From assembly GCF_002844535.1 (NCBI RefSeq), contig NZ_PJNH01000001.1, positions 744,001 through 808,000 of the forward strand: DNA of 64,000 bases. The letters run 5' to 3'. Both the position numbers and the translations under genes were made by a program. Below are positions 1 through 9,001 of the stretch, in pieces; the first letter of the stretch is position 1; each line of letters opens with the position of its first letter. The DNA is from Halalkalibacillus sediminis. GTDB lineage: Bacteria > Bacillota > Bacilli > Bacillales > Alkalibacillaceae. The notes under the pieces are model-generated. The model was not told where the DNA came from. It did no database searches and saw only the letters and a program-made list of their open reading frames with translations.

Positions 1-611
1 CATTAGAGACAAGTCATACTAGACTTAAATATGATATCGAGTTCGTGGAATTGAACGAAGGTATGATTTTCGAAGATGAACATCTTTCGGTTTCATGCTT
101 TACATTAATCCATGGTGTCCCTTCCTATGGTTTTGTCATTCAAGAAAGAGATTCCATCGGTCACCTGTTACCTGAAAAGTTGAAAGAGAAAGGTATACAT
201 CCAGGACCGATTTATCAAGAAATCAAAAAACAAGAAGTCACTGTATTACCTGATGGTACTCACGTTCACCGAGATGAAGTCACTGGTCCTCCTATAAAAG
301 GCCGAAAAATCGTAATTTGTGGAGACACTAAACCTACAAAAGATATCGTCCAACAAGCTAAAGATGCAGATGTACTTGTTCACGAAGCAACTTTTACAAA
401 TAAAGATCTCCAACTTGCAGAAGATTACAATCATTCAAGCAGTCACGAAGTAGTTCGCTTGGCCTCACTTGCTAACGTTAGCCAACTACTGTTGACTCAT
501 TTATCCTCAAGATATAATCAATCAGATTTAGAACAAGAATTAAATCAACTGAAGAGTATTTTTCACTCAGTCCAATACGCATATGATTCATTTAAATACG
601 AAGTAAAATAG
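1..611 (+). CDS. rnz: Ribonuclease Z, C-terminal part (cut by window edge)
   Basis: Ribonuclease Z is the metallo-beta-lactamase-fold endonuclease that matures tRNA 3' ends. The frame is open from the left edge (first full codon at base 3), so the start and the N-terminal HxHxDH zinc motif lie outside the window. About 203 residues are visible. They carry the late family motifs: the ICGDTKPT stretch, HEATF, an HSSSHEV segment, and LLTHLSSRY with the last zinc-binding histidine. The stop at 611 is followed 15 bases later by the aldehyde dehydrogenase start, so the two may be co-transcribed. Identification rests on recognised family motifs and is secure for the part seen. Confidence 0.9.
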   Translation, partial: LETSHTRLKYDIEFVELNEGMIFEDEHLSVSCFTLIHGVPSYGFVIQERDSIGHLLPEKLKEKGIHPGPIYQEIKKQEVTVLPDGTHVHRDEVTGPPIKGRKIVICGDTKPTKDIVQQAKDADVLVHEATFTNKDLQLAEDYNHSSSHEVVRLASLANVSQLLLTHLSSRYNQSDLEQELNQLKSIFHSVQYAYDSFKYEVK

Positions 612-626
612 TTAGGGGTGATCTTC

Positions 627-2000
627 ATGAAAGATATTAGTTTACTTGTCCAAGATCATAAGAAAATGTATCGCGCAGGAAAAACGATGACTCATACATT
701 TCGTATTCATCAATTACAGAAACTAAAAGATATGCTGCACCGTTATGAACCTAGAATATACGAAGCGTTGAATAAAGATTTGAATAAATCATCTTATGAG
801 GTACTGACTACAGAGCTTGGGTTTCTATTGAATGAATTGAATGAAACGATAAAATACCTTAAAGATTGGATGACTCCACGTAAAGTGAAGACACCATCTA
901 CCCATAAAGGTGCTAAAAGCATCATTTATAAACAGCCTTATGGAGTGACACTGATCATCAGTCCATGGAACTATCCCCTGCACCTAGCAATTGCACCTTT
1001 AATCGGGGCGATTTCAGCTGGGAATACTGCTGTTATTAAACCATCTGAACTCACACCTTACACCAGTGACTTACTTGAAGAAATGATTAAAGAAACGTTC
1101 GAAGAAAAATATATTACTGTTTTACAAGGTGATAAGGAAACCTCTCAGCAGTTATTAAAAGAACCATTTGATTATATATTCTTCACTGGAAGCGTTCCGG
1201 TAGGTAAGATCATTATGCAGGAAGCTGGTAAGCAACTAATCCCCGTAACTTTAGAACTGGGCGGGAAGAGCCCTTGTATTGTAGATCGTGACGCGAAGCT
1301 TGATCTAGCAGCTAAACGTATCGCTTGGGGTAAATTCACGAACGCTGGTCAAACATGTGTAGCTCCTGATTACTTATTGGTTCATGAATCAGTTAAACAA
1401 ACATTTATCAAGAAAATAAAAGAAGAAATAGAAAAATTATATACTGACAACGCATTGCAAAATGATGATTTCAGTTCCATCGTAAACGAAAATCACTTTA
1501 ATAGATTACTTGATTATCTTGAGGATGGTAAGGTCATTTATGGCGGTCAATCAGACAAAAATACCTTGAAGATCAACCCTACGATCGTCGACGACATCAC
1601 TTGGCAGTCCAATGTTATGCAGGATGAAATATTCGGGCCGATCCTACCCGTAAGAACTTTCGGTAGACTAGAAGACGTGGTAGACGAAATTGAACATTCT
1701 AGAAATCCGCTAGCTCTCTATTACTTCTCAGAGAACTACCAAAAACAAGAATGGATTACTAGAAACATTTCATTCGGTGGCGGCTGCATCAATGATACAC
1801 TGATGCACTTAGGAAACAATCACCTACCATTTGGCGGTATCGGTTCCAGTGGTATTGGTAAATATCACGGCCGTGCAAGTTTCGATACATTCACTCACCA
1901 AAAGAGTGTTCTCAAGCAAACTACAGCATTTGATTTAGCTTTCCGGTACCCTAACTCGAAAATGGGCCGTAAGATTTTGAATAAGATTTATAAAAAATAG
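627..2000 (+). CDS. NAD(P)-dependent aldehyde dehydrogenase, class 3-like
   Basis: This 457-residue protein belongs to the aldehyde dehydrogenase superfamily, which oxidises aldehydes to carboxylic acids. Visible motifs are the cofactor-side SPWNYP segment, the general-base glutamate in LELGGKSP (about residue 210) and the catalytic cysteine in GQTCVAPDY (about residue 244). The length near 460 and the lack of an N-terminal extension fit the short class-3 group, such as YwdH of B. subtilis. I place the start at ATG 627 because the purine-rich site TAGGGGTGA sits just upstream; an in-frame GTG at 618 would fall inside that site. A strong terminator follows. The substrate cannot be read from sequence. 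Confidence 0.88.
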   Translation: MKDISLLVQDHKKMYRAGKTMTHTFRIHQLQKLKDMLHRYEPRIYEALNKDLNKSSYEVLTTELGFLLNELNETIKYLKDWMTPRKVKTPSTHKGAKSIIYKQPYGVTLIISPWNYPLHLAIAPLIGAISAGNTAVIKPSELTPYTSDLLEEMIKETFEEKYITVLQGDKETSQQLLKEPFDYIFFTGSVPVGKIIMQEAGKQLIPVTLELGGKSPCIVDRDAKLDLAAKRIAWGKFTNAGQTCVAPDYLLVHESVKQTFIKKIKEEIEKLYTDNALQNDDFSSIVNENHFNRLLDYLEDGKVIYGGQSDKNTLKINPTIVDDITWQSNVMQDEIFGPILPVRTFGRLEDVVDEIEHSRNPLALYYFSENYQKQEWITRNISFGGGCINDTLMHLGNNHLPFGGIGSSGIGKYHGRASFDTFTHQKSVLKQTTAFDLAFRYPNSKMGRKILNKIYKK

Positions 2001-2017
2001 GATTTAGATCAATTTTA

Positions 2018-2045
2018 GGGTGCTCCTTTGGGGCACCCTTTTTTC
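2018..2045 (+). terminator. Rho-independent terminator after the aldehyde dehydrogenase
   Basis: A GGGTGC...GCACCC stem with a short loop is followed by a run of six T, 18 bases after the stop codon. Confidence 0.85.
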
Positions 2046-2070
2046 GTTAAGAATACTGAGTTGCTCTCGA

Positions 2071-2146
2071 GACTAGTTAATCGTTCTTTGCGACTAGTTA
2101 ATCTCATCTTACGACTAGTTAATCAACTCTTATGACTGTTCAACAA
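2071..2146. repeat. Tandem 21-base repeat, about 3.5 copies
   Basis: The phrase GACTAGTTAATC begins at 2071, 2092 and 2113, exactly 21 bases apart. A decayed fourth unit starts at 2134 with GACTGTTCAAC. The second half of each unit is less conserved but tends to contain TCTT. The array lies between two convergent terminators and contains no reading frame or promoter that I can recognise. Confidence 0.8.
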
Positions 2147-2159
2147 TAAAGCTCAGTGA

Positions 2160-2188
2160 AAAAGAAAAACCCGAACTTTTGAGTTCGG
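2160..2188 (-). terminator. Terminator of dinB
   Basis: On the minus strand a CCGAACT...AGTTCGG hairpin with a 4-base loop is followed by a T-rich run, 17 bases after the dinB stop codon. Confidence 0.85.
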
Positions 2189-2204
2189 ATTTTCATCTTA
2201 CCGT

Positions 2205-3446
2205 TCAATTCTTTTTATTTTTCTTGTAATCATTCAAGAAATCTTTTTGAAAACTTGTCGTTACAGATGGTTGAGGATTATCTTGATGTTTGATGAAAGT
2301 CCCTTTGCCATACTTCTCCTCAATGCTTTCCATCGCTTGATAAAGTTTTTCTTTTTCCGCTTCTTTTTCATAATTAAATAAATCCAACTGCTGGGCTACT
2401 TCTTCTTTTAAAACTAAATGCTGGGCTGTAATTCCTAACAACCTGATCGGCTCTTCGTTCCAATGTTCATCAAATAAGCGAGAGGCTATAGAGAAAATAT
2501 CTGAGCTACTATCTATCAACTGATTCAATTGCTTACTGCGGGTAATCGTCTTTCTATCAGAATAGCGAATCATCAGTTGGATATTTTCAGAAAAAACTTG
2601 CTTATTAGCCATGCGTTCTGATACTTTTTTCGCTAATTGGTTTAATAATTGGTCAATTTCTTTACGGTCTGTAGTATCAAAGGGTAAGGTGTTGGAATTC
2701 CCTATACTTTTAAACTCATTTACTGCATCAGGATCAACAGGACGATCATCTATCCCATTCGCGCGACTATTTAACCGTTCACCATTAATACCGAGTAATT
2801 GTTTTAGATGATAGGGATCTCTCGTGGCAAGATCGCCAATGGTGGATATATTAATCGATCTCAATTTTTCTTCAGTCTTCTTACCGACCCCGTACATTTC
2901 CCCTATCGGAAGCGGCCACAATTTATTTCTAATTTCTCTTTTCCGTAACACAGTGATTCCTAGTGGCTTTTTCATGTCCGAAGCCATTTTGGCCAAAAAT
3001 TTATTAGGAGCAATCCCTATACTGCATGGCAAATCAAGCTCATCCATAATTCTCTTTTGTAAGGAATGAGCTATCTCTAGTGGGTTCTCTCCTCTAGTAT
3101 ATTCAGTAATATCCATATAGCCTTCATCGATTGAAACTGGTTGAACAAAAGGCGTAACTTCAGAAAGCATAGAAAAGATATGCTGTGAGGCTTCTCTATA
3201 GCGATTGAAATTAGGCTTCATTACAATCAGGTCAGGACAATGTTCATATGCTTCCCACAAAGGCATCGTCGTTTTGACACCTTTTGCCCTCGCCTCGTAA
3301 CTACTTGTCACGACGATCCCCTTCCTCTTTTCAGGATCGCCAGCAATAGCTAAAGGCTTACCTTTAAGGTCTGGTCGATAAGCCATTTCGACGGAAGCAT
3401 AAAAACTATTCATATCTACATGGAATATAATTCGACCCTTGGACAT
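2205..3446 (-). CDS. dinB: DNA polymerase IV (Y-family translesion polymerase)
   Basis: The 413-residue product is a Y-family error-prone polymerase that copies past damaged bases. The N-terminal FHVDMNSFYASVE motif holds the first metal-binding aspartate (D11) and the SIDEGYMD motif holds the catalytic pair D107/E108. A helix-hairpin-helix thumb segment (YGVGKKTEEKLR, LLGINGERL) and a little-finger domain follow. The C-terminal QLDLFNYE stretch resembles the beta-clamp binding peptide QLxLF, which is expected for this family. It corresponds to B. subtilis YqjH (PolY1), also found near yqjE and yqjD. It lies alone between terminators on both sides. Confidence 0.93.
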   Translation of the reverse strand: MSKGRIIFHVDMNSFYASVEMAYRPDLKGKPLAIAGDPEKRKGIVVTSSYEARAKGVKTTMPLWEAYEHCPDLIVMKPNFNRYREASQHIFSMLSEVTPFVQPVSIDEGYMDITEYTRGENPLEIAHSLQKRIMDELDLPCSIGIAPNKFLAKMASDMKKPLGITVLRKREIRNKLWPLPIGEMYGVGKKTEEKLRSINISTIGDLATRDPYHLKQLLGINGERLNSRANGIDDRPVDPDAVNEFKSIGNSNTLPFDTTDRKEIDQLLNQLAKKVSERMANKQVFSENIQLMIRYSDRKTITRSKQLNQLIDSSSDIFSIASRLFDEHWNEEPIRLLGITAQHLVLKEEVAQQLDLFNYEKEAEKEKLYQAMESIEEKYGKGTFIKHQDNPQPSVTTSFQKDFLNDYKKNKKN

Positions 3447-3476
3447 TTAGACCACCTTCATCGCTAAAACGGAATA

Positions 3477-3502
3477 GAGCCGGAGATAATGACCTCCGAC
3501 TC
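3477..3502 (-). terminator. Likely terminator of the M20 peptidase operon
   Basis: A 9-base-pair GAGTCGGAG/CTCCGGCTC hairpin lies 11 bases past the peptidase stop on the minus strand. The T tract is poor, so termination efficiency is uncertain. Confidence 0.55.
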
Positions 3503-3512
3503 TTTATAGCTA

Positions 3513-4640
3513 TTATTCGTTTGCAGCTTCTTGGACTATTGCTGTAAGTAGTTCTGAGATCTTTACAAGTTCAGAGATTGGCATTTTTTCATTTGTGGTA
3601 TGAATATTTTCATATCCTACACACAAGTTCACAGTTGGAATACCTAGTCCGGCAATGATATTCGCATCACTACCACCACCGCTACTTTCTAACTTACTCT
3701 CTCTGCCGATTTTCTTAGCAGCCGAACGGGCGATTTCTACTACAAGATCTCCTTTTTTGTGCTTATATCCAGGGTACATAATCTGAACATCGACATCGAA
3801 CTCGCCACCCATTTCTTTTCCTACAGCATCGCAAGCTTTTTTCATTTTTTCTACTTGTTTATCTAGTTTAACCGGATCCAGTGAGCGTGCTTCAGCTAAC
3901 AAGTAAGCTTCTTCGCACACGACATTTGTAGCTTTTCCACCTTCAAAACGACCAATATTAGCAGTGGTTTCAGCGTCTATTCTTCCTAATGGCATTTTAG
4001 CAACGGCCTTTGCCGCTAGAGTAATTGCTGAAACCCCTTCTTCAGGTGCTACTCCGGCATGAGCAGACTTGCCACGTGCTGTTATCCATAATTTAGCTTG
4101 TGTAGGTGCTGCCACGATGATGTTCCCCACATCACCATTACTATCAACTGCATATCCATATTTTGCGTAAATTTGACTTCCATCTAACGCTTTTGCACCC
4201 ACTAATCCAGATTCTTCACCAACTGTGATGACAAACTGGATATCACCATGCTCCACATTTTCTTCTTTCAAACGTTTGATCATCTCGAGCATTGCTGCTA
4301 GACCAGCTTTGTCATCAGCTCCTAGAATGGTTGTACCATCTGAGTGAATGTAACCGTCTGTTATGGAAGGTTTAATCCCTTGTCCTGGAGCTACTGTGTC
4401 CATGTGAGATGTAAAATAAATGGGCTCAACGCCATCTTTTGTTCCTTTAAGCGTACAAATTAGGTTGTTTGCTCCATGGTCCGTTTTTTCTTTTGCTTTG
4501 TCTTCTTGAATGGACAAGCCAAGTTTGCCGAACTTTTCTTTCAGTACTTGCTGGATCTGGGCTTCATTTTTTGTTTCAGAATCGATTTTGACTAATTCAA
4601 TGAATTCGTCAATCAATCGTTGTTCGTTAACTTCTATCAT
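3513..4640 (-). CDS. M20-family metallopeptidase, PepT-like (YqjE family)
   Basis: This 375-residue cytosolic enzyme is a di-zinc M20 peptidase of the tripeptidase T-like group. Metal-site residues are visible: H79 and D81 in TSHMDTV, D109 in LGADDKAG and the E142/E143 pair in VGEESG. A dimerisation (lid) domain follows the glutamate pair, and a late HTTNEKM histidine completes the site. The length matches B. subtilis YqjE (about 370). The gene starts 12 bases after the acyl-CoA carboxylase gene with a good ribosome site, so it is the last gene of the methylmalonyl-CoA operon, as yqjE follows yqjCD elsewhere. A metabolic link to that pathway is not evident. Confidence 0.85.
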   Translation of the reverse strand: MIEVNEQRLIDEFIELVKIDSETKNEAQIQQVLKEKFGKLGLSIQEDKAKEKTDHGANNLICTLKGTKDGVEPIYFTSHMDTVAPGQGIKPSITDGYIHSDGTTILGADDKAGLAAMLEMIKRLKEENVEHGDIQFVITVGEESGLVGAKALDGSQIYAKYGYAVDSNGDVGNIIVAAPTQAKLWITARGKSAHAGVAPEEGVSAITLAAKAVAKMPLGRIDAETTANIGRFEGGKATNVVCEEAYLLAEARSLDPVKLDKQVEKMKKACDAVGKEMGGEFDVDVQIMYPGYKHKKGDLVVEIARSAAKKIGRESKLESSGGGSDANIIAGLGIPTVNLCVGYENIHTTNEKMPISELVKISELLTAIVQEAANE

Positions 4641-4652
4641 TAATTACACTCC

Positions 4653-6200
4653 TTACAAAGGTATGTTTCCGTGTTTCTTTTTCGGACGATCTTCTTTCTT
4701 ATTCTTGAGCATATCAAGGCTCTGGGCTAATTTAATTCGTGTTTCTCTTGGATCAATTACATCATCGACCATTCCGAGTCCCGCTGCAACGTAAGGATTC
4801 GCGAATTTTTCACGGTATTCATCGATCTTCTCTTGTCTAGTTTCTTCTGGTTGGTCGCTCTCTTTAATATCTTTTGCAAAAATAATATTCGCTGCACCTT
4901 CTGGTCCCATTACTGCTATTTCCGCATTTGGCCATGCGTAAACTAAGTCGGCACCAATCGATTTACTATTTAAAGCAACGTAAGCGCCACCGTATGCTTT
5001 TCTTGTAATAACTGTGATTTTAGGAACTGTTGCTTCAGAGTAAGCATAAAGAATTTTAGCACCATGGCGAATGATTCCCCCATGTTCCTGCTTGATTCCC
5101 GGGAAAAACCCAGTTACGTCTTCAAAGGTTATGATTGGGATATTGAAAGAGTCGCACGTTCGAATGAACCTTGAAGCCTTATCACTTGAGTCGATATCAA
5201 GGCCACCTGCCATGAATTTTGGCTGGTTACAAACTAAACCGACGGATCTCCCTTTAATTCGAGCGAATCCTACTACGATGTTCTTTGCAAAATCTTTATG
5301 CATCTCAAAAAATGAACCATCGTCAACAACCTCATTGAGTACCGTACGAACATCATAAGGACGTATCGGATCAAAAGGGATGAGATCTGTCAATTCATCA
5401 CGGAAATCATTATCGTCCCCCTCTTCTAAAAGAGGTGTGAATTCCTGGCTGTTTTGTGGAAGGTATTCGATCAGTCTTTTCACCTGGTCCAAAGCCTCTT
5501 CTTCCGTGGAAGCTTTGAAATGTGCATTCCCACTCTTAGCGTTATGTACATCAGCTCCGCCAAGATCTTCTGAAGATATTTTTTCACCTGTAACTGTTTC
5601 GATTACCTTCGGACCAGTAATGAACATTTGCGATGTCTTCTCCACCATAATGACAAAGTCTGTAATTGCAGGTGAATACACTGCTCCACCAGCACAAGGT
5701 CCCATGATGACTGATATTTGTGGGATGACTCCTGAATAAATGGAATTACGATAGAAAACATGTCCATACCCATCTAGTGAAGCGACACCTTCCTGGATAC
5801 GAGCTCCACCTGAATCATTCAGGCCGATAAAAGGCGTGCCATTTTTGGCGGCCAGATCCATGACAGCAGCGATTTTCTTACCGTGCATCTCTCCTAATGC
5901 TCCGCCATATACAGTAAAATCTTGCGCAAACAAATAAATCGGACGTCCATTTACTTTTCCATAGCCAGTAACAACACCTTCTCCTGGAACTTCTTTTCCG
6001 TCCATTCCGAAGTCAGTCACTCTATGTTCGATAAATGGATTCAACACAACGAACGAACCTTCATCTACTAAATAAGCGATTCTCTCACGTGCAGTGAGTT
6101 TTCCTTTGTCTCTCTGTTTTTGAATTTTATCGTCGCCGCCACCCATTTCAACTTTACGACGCTTGTCATATAATTCATTAATTTTATCAAAAATATCCAT
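4653..6200 (-). CDS. Propionyl-/methylmalonyl-CoA carboxyltransferase beta subunit (YqjD)
   Basis: The 515-residue protein is a biotin-dependent carboxyltransferase of the PccB/MmdA type, which moves CO2 between carboxybiotin and an acyl-CoA. It has the two crotonase-like halves of the family, with the acyl-CoA side GGARIQEGVASL and the oxyanion-type segment MGPCAGGAVYSPA, then GFFPGIKQEHGG and KAYGGAYVAL in the second half. No biotin carboxylase or carrier gene lies in this operon. It could use AccC/AccB (47-49 kb) or partners elsewhere. It sits 3 bases after the epimerase gene, so propionyl-CoA to (S)-methylmalonyl-CoA is the likely reaction. The run direction cannot be told from sequence. 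Confidence 0.85.
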   Translation of the reverse strand: MDIFDKINELYDKRRKVEMGGGDDKIQKQRDKGKLTARERIAYLVDEGSFVVLNPFIEHRVTDFGMDGKEVPGEGVVTGYGKVNGRPIYLFAQDFTVYGGALGEMHGKKIAAVMDLAAKNGTPFIGLNDSGGARIQEGVASLDGYGHVFYRNSIYSGVIPQISVIMGPCAGGAVYSPAITDFVIMVEKTSQMFITGPKVIETVTGEKISSEDLGGADVHNAKSGNAHFKASTEEEALDQVKRLIEYLPQNSQEFTPLLEEGDDNDFRDELTDLIPFDPIRPYDVRTVLNEVVDDGSFFEMHKDFAKNIVVGFARIKGRSVGLVCNQPKFMAGGLDIDSSDKASRFIRTCDSFNIPIITFEDVTGFFPGIKQEHGGIIRHGAKILYAYSEATVPKITVITRKAYGGAYVALNSKSIGADLVYAWPNAEIAVMGPEGAANIIFAKDIKESDQPEETRQEKIDEYREKFANPYVAAGLGMVDDVIDPRETRIKLAQSLDMLKNKKEDRPKKKHGNIPL

Positions 6201-6203
6201 TTA

Positions 6204-6611
6204 TTAATCCTCCTGCTTTTGTTGACACATTTCGAATAAAACGCCATTCGCTGCTTTCGGATGAAGAAAGGCAATTTGGGACTCATGAGCACCTTGTTTA
6301 GGTTGTTCATGGATTAATGGAATCCCATTTTCTTTCATTGATTGCAGGCGTTGTTCAATATCATCTACCTCTAAAGCAATGTGGTGGATCCCTTCACCTT
6401 TTTTATCAATGTATTTAGCAATTGGAGATTCCTCATCGATAGGTTCTAATAATTCAATCGCACTCTCGCCAATACGAAAAAAGCCTACCCGTACTTTTTC
6501 AGTTTGCACTTCTTCTGTTCCTAAATACTCTAGACCAAGAGAATCTTTGTAAAAAGGAATCATCTTATCTAGATTTTTTACTGCTATTCCGATATGAGCG
6601 ATCTTTTTCAA
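6204..6611 (-). CDS. mce: Methylmalonyl-CoA epimerase
   Basis: A 135-residue vicinal-oxygen-chelate (glyoxalase-fold) protein that interconverts (2R)- and (2S)-methylmalonyl-CoA. Two paired beta-alpha-beta modules are visible. The metal ligands are expected at the early histidine (AHIGIAVKNL), the HHIALEVDD histidine and the late glutamate in GVLFEMC. Length and motifs match YqjC of B. subtilis. Its ATG overlaps the stop of the B12-binding subunit gene by 4 bases and it precedes the carboxyltransferase by 3, which shows tight translational coupling within the pathway operon. Confidence 0.9.
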   Translation of the reverse strand: MKKIAHIGIAVKNLDKMIPFYKDSLGLEYLGTEEVQTEKVRVGFFRIGESAIELLEPIDEESPIAKYIDKKGEGIHHIALEVDDIEQRLQSMKENGIPLIHEQPKQGAHESQIAFLHPKAANGVLFEMCQQKQED

Positions 6612-7012
6612 GATGCATCACCCCGCACTAGATTTTCAATATAAGTTGCGATTTCGGAAGTGGTTGTCCCTGGTGTGAATATTTTTTTAATGCCTGCATC
6701 TTCTAAATAAGAAATATCTTCCTCAGGAATAACACCACCACCGATGACTGGAATATCATCAGCTTTACGTTCTTTTAATTCTTGGACAACTTTCGGGAAA
6801 AGTGATTTATGGCCACCTGACAATGAGGACAACCCAATCACTTCAACATCTTCCTGAATCGCTGCTTGAGCAATTTGCGCAGCTGATTGACGAAGGCCAG
6901 TATAGATGACTTCCATGCCTCGATCTCGCAATGCCTGAGCTATAATCAATGCGCCCCTGTCATGCCCATCAAGGCCAGGCTTGGCAATTAGCACACGTAT
7001 TTTCTGTTCCAT
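6608..7012 (-). CDS. Methylmalonyl-CoA mutase, separate B12-binding subunit
   Basis: This 134-residue protein is only the cobalamin-binding Rossmann domain of methylmalonyl-CoA mutase. It has the base-off, His-on signature D15-x-H17-x-x-G20 in GLDGHDRG, then GLSSLSGGH and the GGGVIPEED loop. In most bacteria this domain is fused to the C terminus of the catalytic subunit; here it is a free polypeptide, as in archaeal and several Bacillota mutases. It follows the catalytic gene by 33 bases. It supplies adenosylcobalamin, whose Co-C bond cleavage starts the radical carbon-skeleton rearrangement to succinyl-CoA. Confidence 0.9.
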   Translation of the reverse strand: MEQKIRVLIAKPGLDGHDRGALIIAQALRDRGMEVIYTGLRQSAAQIAQAAIQEDVEVIGLSSLSGGHKSLFPKVVQELKERKADDIPVIGGGVIPEEDISYLEDAGIKKIFTPGTTTSEIATYIENLVRGDAS

Positions 7013-7045
7013 TCATTTATCTCCTCTCAACTTCACAATTATTAT

Positions 7046-8704
7046 TTAAGCACCTGTGTATTCACCGAATTCACTTCGGAGCACATTACAAATTTCACCG
7101 ACAGTCGCATAAGCCTTCACACAATCAAGAATGTGTGGCATCACATTTACCTTCTCGTCCTGCGCTGCAGTTTTCAACTCATTAAGAAGTTGGTCAACGT
7201 TTTCTTGGTCTCTCTTCTGACGTATTTTTTGTAAACCTTCTACCTGCTCTTTTTCCAAAGCTTCATCTACTTTCAATAAATCAGCATGCACTTCATCATC
7301 TGTTTGGAATTCGTTCATGCCTACGATGATATCTTCTTTAGATTCGATTTTCTTTTGTGCTTCATAGGCAGCTTGGTGGATTTCGCGTTGCATATAACCA
7401 TCTTCTACTGCTTGAACCGCCCCACCCATTTCGTCGATCTTTTCGATATATTCCATCACCTGCTGCTCAATATCGTCTGTCAATTTTTCAACATAATAAG
7501 AACCTGCAAGAGGGTCAACAGTATCAGCAACACCACTTTCGTGAGCAATGATCTGCTGAGTACGAAGAGCAATTCTTGCTGACTCCTCAGTAGGTAAAGC
7601 AAGAGCTTCATCTCTTGAATTAGTGTGTAGGCTTTGAGTACCTCCCATCACAGCTGATAAAGCTTGTAAGGCTACGCGGACAATATTGTTATCCGGTTGC
7701 TGTGCTGTAAGGGTCGAGCCACCTGTTTGGGTGTGAAAACGTAAGCGCCAACTTTTTTCGTCTTGAGCTTGGTACTTCTCTTTCATTAACTTCGACCAAA
7801 TTCTTCGTGCTGCACGGAATTTAGCTGCTTCTTCAAAGAAGTGATTATGAGCATTGAAAAAGAATGCTAAACGAGGTGCGAATTGATCAACTTTTAAACC
7901 GCTTTCAATTGCTGCATCAACATAAGCCATTCCGTTAGCTAATGTAAATGCTACTTCCTGCACGGCCGTAGAACCTGCTTCGCGAATATGGTAACCTGAT
8001 ATACTGATTGTATTAAATTTAGGAGCATTCTCTGCACAAAATTCAAATATATTCGTAATGATTCTCATGGAAGGCTTTGGTGGGTAAATATAAGTTCCAC
8101 GAGCAATATATTCTTTTAAAATGTCGTTCTGGATGGTTCCAGTGATTTTATCTGCTGGAACGCCTTGCTTTTCTGCAACCGCAATGTACATGCAAAGTAA
8201 AACTGAAGCTGGTGCGTTGATCGTCATTGAAGTACTTACTTGATCAAGTGGAATTCCATCAAGTAACGTTTCCATATCTTCTAATGAATCTATGGCTACC
8301 CCAACTTTACCAACTTCACCTTCTGCCATCGGATCATCTGAATCATACCCAATTTGAGTTGGAAGGTCGAAAGCTACAGAAAGGCCGGTTTGACCTTGAT
8401 CCAATAAATAACGGAAACGTTGATTCGTTTCTTTGGCAGACCCGAATCCTGCATACTGACGCATCGTCCAAAATCTATTTCGATACATTGATGGTTGTAT
8501 GCCTCGTGTGTATGGATATTGCCCAGGAAATCCCAATTTTTCGACATATCTCTCATATCCTGATTCCTCTTCAGGAAGGTACAATGGGTCTATTTCCATC
8601 TCAGATTTGTTTAAAAAGGGTTGTTTTCTCTCTGGGAATTTTTCGTTAGCTTTTTTTACTTGCTGTTCCCATTTTGATTTCTTTTCATTATAAGATTGTG
8701 ACAT
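7046..8704 (-). CDS. Methylmalonyl-CoA mutase, catalytic (substrate-binding) subunit
   Basis: The product (552 residues from the chosen start) is the TIM-barrel subunit that binds methylmalonyl-CoA. Recognised motifs include [13 protein letters not shown] near the N terminus, [35 protein letters not shown], and the [15 protein letters not shown] active-site segment. It ends without a B12 domain, which is encoded by the next gene. I choose ATG 8704 because GGAAGGGAG lies just upstream; the longer in-frame start near 8755 would fall at the predicted transcription start. A sigma-A-like promoter at 8764-8792 fits a roughly 50-base leader. Together with the epimerase and carboxyltransferase it converts propionyl-CoA to succinyl-CoA. 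Confidence 0.9.
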   Translation of the reverse strand: MSQSYNEKKSKWEQQVKKANEKFPERKQPFLNKSEMEIDPLYLPEEESGYERYVEKLGFPGQYPYTRGIQPSMYRNRFWTMRQYAGFGSAKETNQRFRYLLDQGQTGLSVAFDLPTQIGYDSDDPMAEGEVGKVGVAIDSLEDMETLLDGIPLDQVSTSMTINAPASVLLCMYIAVAEKQGVPADKITGTIQNDILKEYIARGTYIYPPKPSMRIITNIFEFCAENAPKFNTISISGYHIREAGSTAVQEVAFTLANGMAYVDAAIESGLKVDQFAPRLAFFFNAHNHFFEEAAKFRAARRIWSKLMKEKYQAQDEKSWRLRFHTQTGGSTLTAQQPDNNIVRVALQALSAVMGGTQSLHTNSRDEALALPTEESARIALRTQQIIAHESGVADTVDPLAGSYYVEKLTDDIEQQVMEYIEKIDEMGGAVQAVEDGYMQREIHQAAYEAQKKIESKEDIIVGMNEFQTDDEVHADLLKVDEALEKEQVEGLQKIRQKRDQENVDQLLNELKTAAQDEKVNVMPHILDCVKAYATVGEICNVLRSEFGEYTGA

Positions 8705-8763
8705 ATGTAATTCTCCCTTCCATGTGCGTTCTTCTTTCATATGGCGTTGAAACATCTACTTTT

Positions 8764-8792
8764 ATTGTAAAGGAAAGTTTTATCTTGTCCAA
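8764..8792 (-). promoter_or_regulatory. Candidate sigma-A promoter of the methylmalonyl-CoA operon
   Basis: On the minus strand TTGGAC and TACAAT are separated by exactly 17 bases. The element overlaps the divergent promoter of the small membrane gene. Read by eye; no transcript data. Confidence 0.6.
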
Positions 8793-8813
8793 TCAAAGTT
8801 TTTCTTTTACAAT
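8785..8813 (+). promoter_or_regulatory. Candidate sigma-A promoter of the Prli42-like gene
   Basis: TTGTCC and TACAAT with a 17-base spacer, about 30 bases upstream of the GTG start. Its -35 overlaps the -35 of the leftward promoter, so the two are likely to compete for polymerase. Confidence 0.6.
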
Positions 8814-8847
8814 GTAAAGTAGTGGGAATACGTAAGGAGGAATTCAC

Positions 8848-8988
8848 GTGGCTAATCAAAAGAAAACAAATGCTCCGTTTTCTTCAGGTAACCGTAAAAG
8901 AAAGAAGTGGACGACAATAGTCATCTATTTAATGATTATAGCAATGCTTCTTTCAGTGTTTACAATGGGAGCTGGCATGTTTATATAA
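8848..8988 (+). CDS. Small single-span membrane protein, Prli42-like
   Basis: A 46-residue protein starts at GTG 8848 behind the strong site AAGGAGG. It has a lysine/arginine-rich N terminus (NRKRKKW) and one transmembrane helix (about residues 22-45) ending in GAGMFI. This pattern, basic tail then a YLMIIAML-type helix with a late glycine and a very short outside end, resembles the Prli42 family, which in Listeria anchors the stressosome at the membrane. The family call is by remembered pattern, not alignment. It has its own promoter and terminator, which supports a real gene. Confidence 0.65.
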   Translation: MANQKKTNAPFSSGNRKRKKWTTIVIYLMIIAMLLSVFTMGAGMFI

Positions 8989-9001
8989 GTAAAGCAAAAA
9001 A

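Noticed and set aside
246-434. Antisense frame inside rnz
   Set aside because: A shadow of the strongly conserved RNase Z frame.
2071-2146. Possible CRISPR array
   Set aside because: The units are only 21 bases with no separate spacers, few copies and no cas genes nearby.
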